From Edwardsiella anguillarum (GTDB lineage Bacteria; Pseudomonadota; Gammaproteobacteria; Enterobacterales; Enterobacteriaceae), in NCBI RefSeq assembly GCF_008801815.1, contig NZ_VZOX01000016.1: a DNA stretch of 64,000 bases, one strand, 5' to 3'. The notes beneath the pieces were generated by a model that saw only the letters and a program-made list of their open reading frames with translations, searched no databases and was not told the origin of the DNA. Shown here in pieces: positions 1-8,592 of the stretch; positions within the stretch are counted from its first letter, which is position 1, and the number at the start of each line of letters is the position of its first letter. A program made the position numbers and the translations under genes.

Positions 1-2
1 CT

Positions 3-548
3 CTGTTTGCCCGACAGCCTCAGGATCCCCTGCTGGATCCGCTGTTTACCCTGCTACAGAATAACCAGCTGCAGCAGTACTGGCCGCTGGAGCAGGATGC
101 CCTGCTGGCGCGCTTGCAGGCCGGCGCAGGCGATCGCGGCGCGCTGGCGCAGGATTACCAGGGGCTGTTCGCCGCCGAAGGGGCGGTGGCGACCCAGCGC
201 AGCGCCTACGTGGCGGATGCTGAGGAGTCGCAGGTGCGCGACTTTCTGCTGCAGCGTGGTATGCCGCTGGGGGCCGGGGCGGCGGATAGCTTTGGCCAGC
301 TGCTGCTGGCGGCCTCGTGGCTGGAGGATCAGGGGCAGCGTGACGAGGTGTTGGCCCAGGCCAGCCTGTTCGATGTGTATTTGATGCCGTGGGCCGCCCA
401 GTTCCTGGGCAAGGTCGAGGCCCATGCGCGCACGCCGTTTTACCGTACGCTGGCGGAGCTGACTCGTGAGGCGCTGCAGGCGCTGCGCGACGATCTGGCT
501 GAGGACGAAGAGGGAACGGCGAGCGACGCGGACGGCGGCGCTGCCTGA
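3..548 (+). CDS. ycdY: TorD-family chaperone YcdY (5' end outside window)
   Basis: Open reading frame already running at the left edge; about 181 codons are visible and the start codon lies outside. The protein is all-helical, as expected for the TorD/DmsD/NarJ family of redox-enzyme maturation chaperones. It matches recalled E. coli YcdY at several places: RQPQDPLL near the visible start, FLLQRGMPL, LLLAASWLEDQ and FLGKVEAHA. YcdY is a cytoplasmic chaperone reported to assist the zinc protein YcdX in swarming cells; that role is family knowledge. The tail is acidic. It is followed by a symmetric intrinsic terminator shared with convergent yceB. Confidence 0.85.
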   Translation: MFARQPQDPLLDPLFTLLQNNQLQQYWPLEQDALLARLQAGAGDRGALAQDYQGLFAAEGAVATQRSAYVADAEESQVRDFLLQRGMPLGAGAADSFGQLLLAASWLEDQGQRDEVLAQASLFDVYLMPWAAQFLGKVEAHARTPFYRTLAELTREALQALRDDLAEDEEGTASDADGGAA

Positions 549-591
549 CGGGGGCCTCGATATCCCCCGGCGTCACCGGGGCGAGTGAAAA

Positions 592-617
592 AAAACGGCG
601 CCGCAGGGCGCCGTTTT
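592..617. terminator. Bidirectional terminator between ycdY and yceB
   Basis: An 11-bp stem (AAAACGGCGCC / GGCGCCGTTTT) closes a GCAG loop, with A-runs before it and T-runs after it. It can therefore end transcription on both strands, fitting the convergent genes on either side. Confidence 0.85.
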
Positions 618-648
618 ATCGCAGGGTGCAACGCCGTACGGCGTAAGA

Positions 649-1212
649 TCAGTCGGTCAGCGGGATCACCAGCTCACCGGGCTTGACCTCCAGCCCCTTG
701 GCCAGCTTACGGGCGATGGCTTCGGTCTTGCTGTTCTCCGGATTGAGCACATAGGCCGGCTGCTGATCAAAATAGCTGCGCAGGGACTGGTTCAGGTAAG
801 GCGCCAGCGCCTTCATCAGCGTCTCCATTTTTTCCGGCTGCACCTTATAGTCCACCAGCGTTAAATCGCGCAGATAGATGGCGCCCTCATCGCGCTGGTA
901 TACCGGCTTGGCGCGCAGCGTCAGCTGCAGTTCGCTCTGCTGGGGGCCCAGAATGGAGCTGATGGCAACGTTGGCATGGCCGCTCAGCGTAATGGTGTTG
1001 GGCTCGCTGCGGCCAATCTGGCTGCTGAGCTGATCCAGCGTGATGCGGGCATCGACCAGGCCGGGGACCCCGATCTGTTTTTCAAACTGGCTGTGCTTAT
1101 CCAGGTAGGTATTGATCTGCTGCTCGCTGATGCTGTAGCTGGTCAGCTTGTTACAGGCAGTCAGCACCAGACCGGCGGCCAGAACCGCAGCGGTAAACCA
1201 TAGTTTTCTCAT
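649..1212 (-). CDS. yceB: DUF1439 lipoprotein YceB
   Basis: 187-residue predicted lipoprotein. A hydrophobic signal peptide ends in the lipobox LTAC with Cys20 as the lipidation site, so the mature protein should be membrane-anchored through an N-terminal diacylglyceryl cysteine. A longer frame extends upstream, but only this ATG places the signal peptide at the N-terminus and gives the E. coli YceB length (about 186). Family DUF1439 has a lipid-binding-like fold and no firmly known function. It lies upstream of mdtH on the same strand. In E. coli grxB sits between these two genes; here the gap is about 170 bases and holds no gene. Confidence 0.88.
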   Translation of the reverse strand: MRKLWFTAAVLAAGLVLTACNKLTSYSISEQQINTYLDKHSQFEKQIGVPGLVDARITLDQLSSQIGRSEPNTITLSGHANVAISSILGPQQSELQLTLRAKPVYQRDEGAIYLRDLTLVDYKVQPEKMETLMKALAPYLNQSLRSYFDQQPAYVLNPENSKTEAIARKLAKGLEVKPGELVIPLTD

Positions 1213-1385
1213 GAGTGAAGCCTCGGCGACGGGAACAACCCGATACATAAAACGCTGATTGTGACACAGATAACCGCGGGGAAAAACCGCCGTAACGGGA
1301 TGAAGCGCCACACAGTACGTATGTTACAGCATAAATGCTTGGGGCTGCGGCGGGGATCGGATAAGACTGAATTCCCGCCGCCGCG

Positions 1386-2594
1386 TTAGCTTGAGCGGGG
1401 CTGGCGCGTGGCGTAGGGCGCCCGCAGTGAAAACTGCCAGTAGAGCAGCACCAGCGTCAGCAGGCCAATGATCCCCAGCAGTGCCCAGGGAAGCTCGGGC
1501 ATGGCCAGGCTGCGTCCCATATCATACATCCAGCCGCCGCCGGTGTAGCCGAGGGCGCCGCCCAGCGCCAGCCCGAGGCGGCTGAAGCCCATGTAGCTGC
1601 CGCGCGCCCGGGCATCGGCCAGCGAGGCGCTGAGGGTTTCACGCGCCGGCTCGGCGATAATCGAGCCGAGATAGAAGCAGCAGATCAGCGCAAACAGCGA
1701 CTGTAGCGTGGTGGTCAGCCCCAGGGGGAACAGGCTGAGGGTCATCAGCAGCAGGCCGAACATCAGGCGCTGCTCCAGGCTAAAGCGCTTTTCACTCCAG
1801 CGGGCGATGGGGTAGAGCAGCGTCAGCGACAGCGCCGCCTCGATGGCGTACATCCATTTCACCGCCCCCGGTCCGCCGGCGATGTCGTTGACCACGATCG
1901 GCAGCATCAGCATGACCTGCACCGCCAGCATATAGTAACCGGTGAGGGTGAGCACATAGGTCAAAAAGCGCCGATCGCGCACCACGCGCAGCATGCCTTC
2001 ACGCACCGGCGTCCGGATGGTCGAAATACGGTAGGCCGGTAGCAGCCAGGCGTTCCAGGCGGCGGCCAGCACAAAGAGGGCGGCGCCGGCCCAGCATACG
2101 TAGTGAAAGTCATAGGCCAGCAGCCAGCTGCCGATCAGGGCACCGATCACCGCGCCGGCGCTGTCCTGCATCATCAGCAGGGAGTAGAAGCGGCCACGCT
2201 CATGGGGGCGGGTGAGCTTGATCACCAGCGCGGTTCGCGGGGGATCGAACAGCGTACCGCCCAGGGCGGAAAGCGCGCAGGAGGTCCAGAGGATCCACGG
2301 CTCGCTGGCGACGGCCATCGTGGCGAACCCGGCGGCGCGCAGCAGCATGCCGCTGACGATCATCGGCTTGGCGCCGACGCGATCGGCGATCGCGCCGCCA
2401 AAAATGCCCAGCCCCTGCTGCAGCAGCTGGCGCAGGCCGAGGGCGATGCCGACCATCAGGGCGGCCCAGCCCAGCTGGTCGACAAAGCGGATAGAGATGA
2501 GGGGAAAAACGACAAAGAAGCCCAGCACGACCAGCAGATTATCGATCAGCAGAAAGTACTTCCCCGATCGCCTGGCCTGTAATACCAGCGACAT
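1386..2594 (-). CDS. mdtH: MFS multidrug exporter MdtH
   Basis: 402-residue major facilitator superfamily transporter with about 12 hydrophobic segments, the same length as E. coli MdtH. The sequence GGAIADRVGAKP after the second segment is the MFS loop 2-3 motif. Family members are proton-driven drug exporters of the inner membrane; E. coli MdtH gives modest fluoroquinolone resistance when overexpressed. It is transcribed away from rimJ across a 317-base divergent spacer. Confidence 0.92.
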   Translation of the reverse strand: MSLVLQARRSGKYFLLIDNLLVVLGFFVVFPLISIRFVDQLGWAALMVGIALGLRQLLQQGLGIFGGAIADRVGAKPMIVSGMLLRAAGFATMAVASEPWILWTSCALSALGGTLFDPPRTALVIKLTRPHERGRFYSLLMMQDSAGAVIGALIGSWLLAYDFHYVCWAGAALFVLAAAWNAWLLPAYRISTIRTPVREGMLRVVRDRRFLTYVLTLTGYYMLAVQVMLMLPIVVNDIAGGPGAVKWMYAIEAALSLTLLYPIARWSEKRFSLEQRLMFGLLLMTLSLFPLGLTTTLQSLFALICCFYLGSIIAEPARETLSASLADARARGSYMGFSRLGLALGGALGYTGGGWMYDMGRSLAMPELPWALLGIIGLLTLVLLYWQFSLRAPYATRQPRSS

Positions 2595-2911
2595 GTTCCA
2601 CCATTGAGCGCGAGTAAAGCGATAACATACGGTACGTTCATTTTCGCCGTTTCACGAAAGCAAAAACAGAGAAATGATAGATTGGCTGAATAAACAGTAA
2701 ATTGTATGGTCTGGATGATAAGTTGTGGAATATAGCGTTAAGCGACCAGCAGATCCGGGAGAAATTACTGAGCATGGAGCGCGTTTGTATATTATAACGC
2801 CAGTCAATGACTTACCGACCATGGACAGAGAGGTTATAGTTATCGGTACGGCGCCGGGGAGCGAGAGGGGGCCGGAACCATTCGATGACGGCAATGCACA
2901 CGGAGGGATTC
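2595..2911. other. Divergent spacer mdtH / rimJ
   Basis: AT-rich 317-base region between the two divergent starts, presumably holding both promoters. The plus strand has AT-rich hexamers around 2788-2798 (TATTAT, TATAAC) that could be a rimJ -10, but no convincing -35 is visible. A 112-codon frame starting at 2725 runs out of frame into rimJ and is not protein-like. Confidence 0.5.
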
Positions 2912-3496
2912 ATGTTTGGCTACGGCAATGCAGGCCCGAGGGTTCGCCTGACCACGGATCGGCTGATCGTGCGGCTGGTCAACGAGCGCGACGCGCACCG
3001 GCTGGCCGATTACTATGCGGAAAACCGCGACTTCTTGCGCCCTTGGGAGCCGATTCGCGATGAGAGCCACTGCTATCCGTCCGGCTGGCAGGCTCGGCTG
3101 TCGATGATCCGTGAGCTGCAAAAGCAGGGCGGTGCGTTTTATTTCATCCTGTTGGGCCACGATGAGCAGGAGGTGCGCGGGGTCGCTAACTTCAGCAATG
3201 TGCTGCGCGGCGCGTTCCACGCCTGCTTTCTGGGCTATTCGGTGGCGGGCAAGTGGCAGGGGCATGGGGTGATGTATGAAGGGCTCCAGGCGGCGATTCG
3301 CTATATGCAGCGCCAGCAGCATATGCACCGTATCATGGCCAACTATATGCCGCACAACCAGCGCAGCGGCGCCCTGCTGCAGCGTCTGGGGTTTGAAAAA
3401 GAGGGGTATGCCAAAAACTACCTGTTAATCAATGGAAAATGGCAGGATCATGTCTTGACCGCCCTGACGAATCCCGAGTGGACCGTGGGGCGCTGA
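2912..3496 (+). CDS. rimJ: Ribosomal protein S5 alanine N-acetyltransferase RimJ
   Basis: 194-residue GNAT-family acetyltransferase matching E. coli RimJ in length. It transfers acetyl from acetyl-CoA to the N-terminal alanine of ribosomal protein S5 and also assists 30S assembly. Diagnostic stretches are RLTTDRLIVRLV near the N-terminus, NFSNVLRGAFHACFLGYS in the middle and the GNAT core around YMPHNQRSGALLQRLGF. The start at 2912 has a GGAGG-type ribosome site about five bases upstream; the longer in-frame start nine codons earlier does not. It precedes yceH by 38 bases and is probably co-transcribed with it. Confidence 0.93.
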   Translation: MFGYGNAGPRVRLTTDRLIVRLVNERDAHRLADYYAENRDFLRPWEPIRDESHCYPSGWQARLSMIRELQKQGGAFYFILLGHDEQEVRGVANFSNVLRGAFHACFLGYSVAGKWQGHGVMYEGLQAAIRYMQRQQHMHRIMANYMPHNQRSGALLQRLGFEKEGYAKNYLLINGKWQDHVLTALTNPEWTVGR

Positions 3497-3534
3497 CGCC
3501 GCAGAATGGATGAACGACCTGGAGATAGTCTCGC

Positions 3535-4185
3535 ATGATTAAACATATTCTTTCCCCGCTAGAGGCGCGCGTCATCGGCTGCTTTTTGGAAAAGCAGATC
3601 ACGACGCCGGAGCAGTATCCGCTGTCGCTCAACGCGCTGACGACCGCCTGTAACCAGAAAACCAATCGCGAGCCGGTGCTGGAGCTGGGCGAGAGCGAGG
3701 TGCAAAACGCGCTGGATCTGCTGATCCGTAGGCACCGGATCCGCAGCGTGAATGCGCCGGGCAGCCGGGTGGTGAAGTACGAGCACCGCTTCTGCAACTC
3801 TGAATTTGGCGATCTGCGCTTTAGCGCGGCAGAGGTCGCGCTGATTTGCTGCCTGCTGTTGCGTGGCCCGCAGACGCCGGGTGAGCTGCGTACCCGCTGT
3901 AACCGCCTGTATGCTTTTGCCGATGTGACCGAGGCGGAGCAGGCGCTCAATCGCCTGGCGGAGCGTGAGGATGGGCCGTTTGTGCAGCGCCTGGCGCGTG
4001 AGCCGGGACGGCGGGAGAGCCGCTATGCCCACCTGTTCTGCGGCGAGGTGGCGGCGGAGATGCTGCCGTCGGCGCCGCCCGCCGCGCCGGAGGCGCTCGG
4101 TGAGAGGGTGGCCGCGCTGGAGGCCGAGGTCGTCGCGCTGAAGCAGCAGTTGGCCCGCCTGCTGGGCGATGATCAGGCGTCGTAG
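3535..4185 (+). CDS. yceH: UPF0502 protein YceH
   Basis: 216 residues, very close in length to E. coli YceH (215). UPF0502 proteins contain two winged-helix domains, visible here as two halves (about residues 5-80 and 90-170), followed by a coiled-coil tail rich in Glu, Ala and Leu. The molecular function is unknown; the fold suggests nucleic acid binding. It follows rimJ closely. In E. coli yceH is followed by mviM and then murJ; here murJ comes next and mviM is absent. Confidence 0.88.
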   Translation: MIKHILSPLEARVIGCFLEKQITTPEQYPLSLNALTTACNQKTNREPVLELGESEVQNALDLLIRRHRIRSVNAPGSRVVKYEHRFCNSEFGDLRFSAAEVALICCLLLRGPQTPGELRTRCNRLYAFADVTEAEQALNRLAEREDGPFVQRLAREPGRRESRYAHLFCGEVAAEMLPSAPPAAPEALGERVAALEAEVVALKQQLARLLGDDQAS

Positions 4186-4301
4186 CCACGCTTTCGGCCG
4201 CGCAGCGCTGGATTAATCGTCGGGTGGTCGGGGAACTCGCCTTTTGTTACATCCTGCGCTGGCTATTCATCATGGGATAAGTAGACTAGTTGGCCTGTTT
4301 T

Positions 4302-4320
4302 CCCCGCCGCCGCGGCGGGG
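4302..4320. repeat. GC palindrome just upstream of murJ
   Basis: CCCCGCCGC, one base, then GCGGCGGGG: a 9-bp arm inverted repeat ending 22 bases before the murJ ATG. No T-run follows, so it is not a normal intrinsic terminator. It could be an mRNA hairpin that affects murJ translation or a processing site after yceH. Confidence 0.5.
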
Positions 4321-4342
4321 CCGCAACCCTGACGATGAACCG

Positions 4343-5881
4343 ATGAATCTACTTAAATCACTGGCTGCGGTCAGCTCAATGACCCTCTTTTCGCGCGTGC
4401 TGGGGTTTGCCCGTGACGCGCTGGTCGCCAGGATCTTTGGCGCCGGGATGGCGACCGATGCCTTTTTTGTGGCCTTTAAGCTGCCCAACCTGCTACGGCG
4501 GATTTTTGCCGAGGGCGCCTTTTCCCAGGCCTTTGTGCCGATCCTTGCGGAGTATAAAAACCAGCAGGGCGAGCAGGCGACGCAGACCTTTATCGCCTAC
4601 GTCAGCGGTCTACTGACCCTGATCCTGGCGCTGGTGACGCTGCTCGGCATGCTGGCGGCCCCCTGGGTTATCTATGCCACCGCGCCCGGCTTCGCTGATA
4701 CGCCGGACAAGTTTGCGCTGACCAGCGCGCTGCTGCGCATTACCTTCCCCTATATCTTGCTCATCTCCTTGGCCTCGATGGCCGGCGCTGTGCTGAATAC
4801 CTGGAACCGTTTTTCGGTACCGGCCTTTGCGCCGACGCTGCTGAACGTCAGCATGATCGGCTTTGCGCTGTTTGTGGCGCCGTACTGCCATCCGCCGATC
4901 CTGGCACTGGCCTGGGCCGTGCTGGTGGGCGGCGTGCTGCAGCTGGGTTACCAGCTGCCGCACCTGAAGAAGATAGGCATGCTGGTGCTGCCGCGCCTCA
5001 ACCTGCACGATCGCGGAGTATGGCGGGTGCTCAAGCTGATGGGGCCGGCGATCGTCGGGGTTTCCGTCAGCCAAATCTCGCTGATCATCAATACGATTTT
5101 CGCCTCTTTCCTGGTCTCCGGCTCCGTATCCTGGATGTACTATGCCGACCGCCTGATGGAGCTGCCGTCGGGGGTGCTGGGGGTCGCGCTGGGGACTATC
5201 CTGCTGCCGTCGCTGGCCAAAAGCTTCTCCTCTGGCCGTTTGGACGACTATAACCGTCTGCTGGACTGGGGACTGCGCCTCTGCTTTCTGCTGGCGCTGC
5301 CCTGCGCCGTGGCGCTGGGGGTGATCGCGAAGCCGCTGACGGTGGCGCTGTTCCAGTATGGTAAATTCAGCGCCTTTGATGCGGCGATGACCCAGCGGGC
5401 GCTGGTGGCCTACTCTATCGGTCTGCTCGGGATTATCATGGTGAAGATTCTGGCGCCGGGCTTTTACTCCCGCCAGGATATCAAGACGCCGGTGAAGATC
5501 GCCATCGTCACGCTGATCCTGACCCAGGTGATGAACCTGATCTTTATCGGTCCCCTAAAGCATGCCGGGCTGTCGCTCTCCATCGGCCTGGCCGCCTGCC
5601 TGAATGCCGGCCTGCTGTACTGGCAGCTACGGCGTCAGCGCCTGTTCACGCCGCAAAAGGGGTGGCTGGGATTCCTGAGTAAGCTGGTGCTGGCGGTGCT
5701 GGTGATGACGGCGGTGCTCATAGGCATGATGTGGCTGATGCCGGCGTGGGATATCGGAAATATGCCTTATCGGCTGCTGCGTCTGGTGGGGCTGGTGGTG
5801 GCCGGCGCGGTCAGCTACTTTGCAGTGCTGGCCCTGCTGGGATTCCGCTTGCGCGACTTTACCCGCAGCGCGGTGCTGTAA
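4343..5881 (+). CDS. murJ: Lipid II flippase MurJ (MviN)
   Basis: 512-residue polytopic inner-membrane protein of the MOP superfamily with about 14 hydrophobic segments; E. coli MurJ is 511. It flips the peptidoglycan precursor lipid II to the periplasmic face and is normally essential. The N-terminus MNLLKSLAAVSSMTLFSRVLG and the charged stretch GFARDALVARIFG are characteristic. An in-frame extension of 33 codons upstream is Pro/Arg-rich and unlike the family, so the ATG at 4343 was chosen, although no strong ribosome site precedes it. A strong terminator follows, shared with convergent argS. Confidence 0.94.
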   Translation: MNLLKSLAAVSSMTLFSRVLGFARDALVARIFGAGMATDAFFVAFKLPNLLRRIFAEGAFSQAFVPILAEYKNQQGEQATQTFIAYVSGLLTLILALVTLLGMLAAPWVIYATAPGFADTPDKFALTSALLRITFPYILLISLASMAGAVLNTWNRFSVPAFAPTLLNVSMIGFALFVAPYCHPPILALAWAVLVGGVLQLGYQLPHLKKIGMLVLPRLNLHDRGVWRVLKLMGPAIVGVSVSQISLIINTIFASFLVSGSVSWMYYADRLMELPSGVLGVALGTILLPSLAKSFSSGRLDDYNRLLDWGLRLCFLLALPCAVALGVIAKPLTVALFQYGKFSAFDAAMTQRALVAYSIGLLGIIMVKILAPGFYSRQDIKTPVKIAIVTLILTQVMNLIFIGPLKHAGLSLSIGLAACLNAGLLYWQLRRQRLFTPQKGWLGFLSKLVLAVLVMTAVLIGMMWLMPAWDIGNMPYRLLRLVGLVVAGAVSYFAVLALLGFRLRDFTRSAVL

Positions 5882-5918
5882 ACGTCGGGGCAGCCACAGC
5901 CCCGCGATCGCGGTCATC

Positions 5919-5949
5919 AAAAAGCCACCTGCGGGGCAGGTGGCTTTTT
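5919..5949. terminator. Bidirectional terminator murJ / argS
   Basis: A perfect 14-bp stem (AAAAAGCCACCTGC / GCAGGTGGCTTTTT) with a GGG loop, symmetric A and T tracts, lying between convergent murJ and argS. Confidence 0.92.
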
Positions 5950-6008
5950 ACTATCGATCGTCAGCCACCGCCGACGGCGGTGGCGAGCGTTGCGGTTCGG
6001 CGGCAGCG

Positions 6009-7742
6009 TTACATGCGCTCGACCGTCTTGATCCCCAGGGTATCCAGACCGGTTTTCAGCGTACGGGCCGTCAGGGCAGCCAGTTTCAGACGGCTGGCGC
6101 GCACGCTCTCCTCCTCGGCGTTGAGGATCGGACAGGCCTCATAGAAGCTGGAGAACAGGCCAGCAACTTCGTACAGGTAGGCGCACATGACGTGCGGAGT
6201 CCCCTCGCGCGCGACGCTCAGGATGGTCTCCTCAAATTGCATCAGACGGGTGGCCAGCGCCTTTTCACGATCGTCCGTCAGCATAATGGCACCCTGCAGG
6301 GCATTTTCATCGATGCCGGCGCGCTTGAAGATGGAGGCGACGCGGGTATAGGCATACTGCATGTAGGGGGCGGTGTTGCCCTCAAAGGCCAGCATGTTGT
6401 CCCAGTCGAAGATATAGTCGGTAGTGCGGTTTTTGGAGAGATCCGCATACTTGACCGCGCCGATACCGACCACTTCCACCAGCGCCTTCAGCTCGTCGCC
6501 GCTCAGCTCCGGGTTCTTGGCGGCGATCAGCTTGGCGGCGCGTTCGATGGCCTCATCCAGCAGATCGGCCAGCTTGATAGTGCCACCGGCGCGGGTTTTG
6601 AACGGCTTGCCGTCTTTACCCAGCATCATGCCGAACATGTGGTGCTCTAGGCTGACGGAGTCCGGTACATAGCCGGCCTTGCGCACGATGGTCCAGGCCT
6701 GCATCAGGTGCTGATGCTGGCGGGAGTCGATGTAGTACAGGATACGGTTGGCGCCGAGGGTCTCATAACGGTACTTGGCGCAGGCGATATCGGTGGTGGT
6801 ATACAGGTAGCCGCCGTCCTTCTTCTGGACGATCACCCCCATCGGCTCGCCCTCTTTGTTCTTGAACTCGTCCAGGAAGACGACGGTGGCGCCTTCGCTT
6901 TCGGTGGCCAGCCCTTTGGCCTTCAGATCGGCGACGATCCCCGGCAGCATCGGGTTGTACAGGCTCTCGCCCATGACGTCATCGTCGGTCAGCGTCACGT
7001 TGAGACGGTCATAGTTACGCTGGTTCTGACGCATGGTGATGTCCACCAGCTTGCGCCACATTTCGCGGCAGTATTCATCGCCGCCCTGCAGTTTCACCAC
7101 ATAGCCGCGCGCGCGCTCGGCAAAGGCCGCGTCTTCATCGTAGTGCTTTTTGGCTTCGCGGTAGAAGGCTTCCAGATCGGCCAGCGCCATGTCGCCGGTT
7201 TCGCTGCTGGCCTGCACCTTTTCCAGGTAGGCGATCAACATACCGAACTGGGTGCCCCAGTCGCCGACGTGGTTGGCGCGGATAACGTTGTGGCCGAGGA
7301 ATTCCAGGGTGCGTACGGCGGCGTCGCCGATGATGGTGGAGCGCAGATGACCGACGTGCATCTCTTTGGCGACGTTCGGCGCGGAGTAGTCAACGACGAT
7401 GGTCTGCGGCTCGACGCGAGCCACGCCCAGGCGCGGATCGGCCAGCGCGGCGTCGGCCTGCGCGGCCAGCCAGGCGGCATCAAGGAAAATATTGATGAAG
7501 CCTGGGCCGGCAATCTCTATCTTGCTGGCGATCCCATCCAGTGCCAGATTGGCCACTACCTGCTCGGCGAGCTGTCGCGGAGGCAGGCCCATTTTTTTCG
7601 CCGCGGCCATAATGCCATTGGCCTGATAGTCGCCAAACTGGACTTTCGCGGAGGGACGGACCAGGGCCTCGCTGCCGGCCGGCGCACCGGCAGAAACCAG
7701 TGCCTGAGTGACTTTATCTGAAATAATTGCCTGAATATTCAC
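6009..7742 (-). CDS. argS: Arginyl-tRNA synthetase
   Basis: 577 residues, the same as E. coli ArgS. A class I aminoacyl-tRNA synthetase that charges tRNA-Arg with arginine using ATP. It shows the N-terminal tRNA D-loop-binding domain (about residues 1-110), the HIGH-type signature HVGH at residues 129-132 and a C-terminal anticodon-binding DALR domain ending in TVERM. The KMSKS position is degenerate, as usual for ArgS. A good sigma-70 promoter lies about 100 bases upstream of the ATG. Confidence 0.97.
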   Translation of the reverse strand: MNIQAIISDKVTQALVSAGAPAGSEALVRPSAKVQFGDYQANGIMAAAKKMGLPPRQLAEQVVANLALDGIASKIEIAGPGFINIFLDAAWLAAQADAALADPRLGVARVEPQTIVVDYSAPNVAKEMHVGHLRSTIIGDAAVRTLEFLGHNVIRANHVGDWGTQFGMLIAYLEKVQASSETGDMALADLEAFYREAKKHYDEDAAFAERARGYVVKLQGGDEYCREMWRKLVDITMRQNQRNYDRLNVTLTDDDVMGESLYNPMLPGIVADLKAKGLATESEGATVVFLDEFKNKEGEPMGVIVQKKDGGYLYTTTDIACAKYRYETLGANRILYYIDSRQHQHLMQAWTIVRKAGYVPDSVSLEHHMFGMMLGKDGKPFKTRAGGTIKLADLLDEAIERAAKLIAAKNPELSGDELKALVEVVGIGAVKYADLSKNRTTDYIFDWDNMLAFEGNTAPYMQYAYTRVASIFKRAGIDENALQGAIMLTDDREKALATRLMQFEETILSVAREGTPHVMCAYLYEVAGLFSSFYEACPILNAEEESVRASRLKLAALTARTLKTGLDTLGIKTVERM

Positions 7743-7850
7743 GGGATTACCTTAAGCTATTCGCACCGGCCGCGCGCGGCGCCGGCGTCGTGAATGTGAA
7801 AACCGAATCATGGTCGCCGGGGCATCTCACCCGGCGGAAAACAGCCGGTC

Positions 7851-7879
7851 ATTATAGGGGAAATCGGCTCCGCCGTCAG
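7851..7879 (-). promoter_or_regulatory. Predicted argS promoter
   Basis: On the minus strand, CTGACG at 7879-7874 and TATAAT at 7856-7851 are separated by 17 bases. This leaves an argS leader of about 100 bases. Confidence 0.6.
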
Positions 7880-8020
7880 CACCCGCCGCACCGCCCCCCT
7901 CGATGCGCCTGCGGTGGGATGGATGTTACGCGCCAGGCAGGGTAGAGTACCCGCCGCGAAGGGGCTCCGCTGGCCGTGCGCGGCGGCGGAGCGCCCCACT
8001 GGGGATGAGAGGAGAAAGGC

Positions 8021-8584
8021 ATGAACGGTTTGGCCGATATTGATGAGCTGCGTGAGCTGGCTGCGGATCTGGTGCGCTTTGAGCAGGCGCTGACGCAGCT
8101 GGCATCGGCGCTGTCGCTGGATTTAGCGCACTTTACGGCGGATCACATTTCGCTGCGCTGCCACCAGACGGAGACCGCCGACCGCTGGCGGCGAGGCTTT
8201 TTGCGCCTTGGGACGCTGCTGGCGGAGAATATCATCAACGGGCGCCCGATCTGCCTGTTTGATCTGGCGCAGCCGCTGCGGGTAGGCCCCTGGCTTATCG
8301 ACTGCGTAGAGCTCCCTTATCCCGGGGAAAAACGCTACCCGCACCAGGGATGGCAGCACGTTGAGCTGGTGCTGGCGGGGCCGCCGGACACGCTGCACCG
8401 TCGGGCGCTGGCGCTATTGCCGGATGAGGCCCTGCTGGCGCCGGGGATCCGCCTGACCTTCAGCCATCCTCGCGGCGAGGGAGAGCGGCTGCCGAATCCG
8501 ACGCTGGCGGTCGGCGATCGGCTTACCACCCTAAAATTCCACCCCTATTCCCTGCGTGAGATCGTCGCCAGCGAGCGGCGCTGA
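8021..8584 (+). CDS. yecM: VOC-superfamily protein YecM
   Basis: 187 residues, matching recalled E. coli YecM (about 190) in stretches such as TADHISLRCHQ, ENIINGRPICLF and GEKRYPHQGWQHVEL. The fold is of the vicinal-oxygen-chelate (glyoxalase-like) superfamily, and conserved His and Glu suggest a metal site; no substrate is established. A strong AGGAG site precedes the ATG. It is divergent from argS, next to which it also lies in E. coli. Confidence 0.88.
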   Translation: MNGLADIDELRELAADLVRFEQALTQLASALSLDLAHFTADHISLRCHQTETADRWRRGFLRLGTLLAENIINGRPICLFDLAQPLRVGPWLIDCVELPYPGEKRYPHQGWQHVELVLAGPPDTLHRRALALLPDEALLAPGIRLTFSHPRGEGERLPNPTLAVGDRLTTLKFHPYSLREIVASERR

Positions 8585-8592
8585 CGAGGCCT

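Noticed and set aside
2725..3063. 112-codon plus-strand frame overlapping rimJ
   Set aside because: Out of frame with rimJ, with no family features, and most of it is the rimJ coding sequence read in the wrong frame.
6708..7721. 337-codon plus-strand frame opposite argS, and similar long frames opposite other genes
   Set aside because: High-GC coding sequence leaves long open frames on the opposite strand. These have skewed, low-complexity composition and no family signature.
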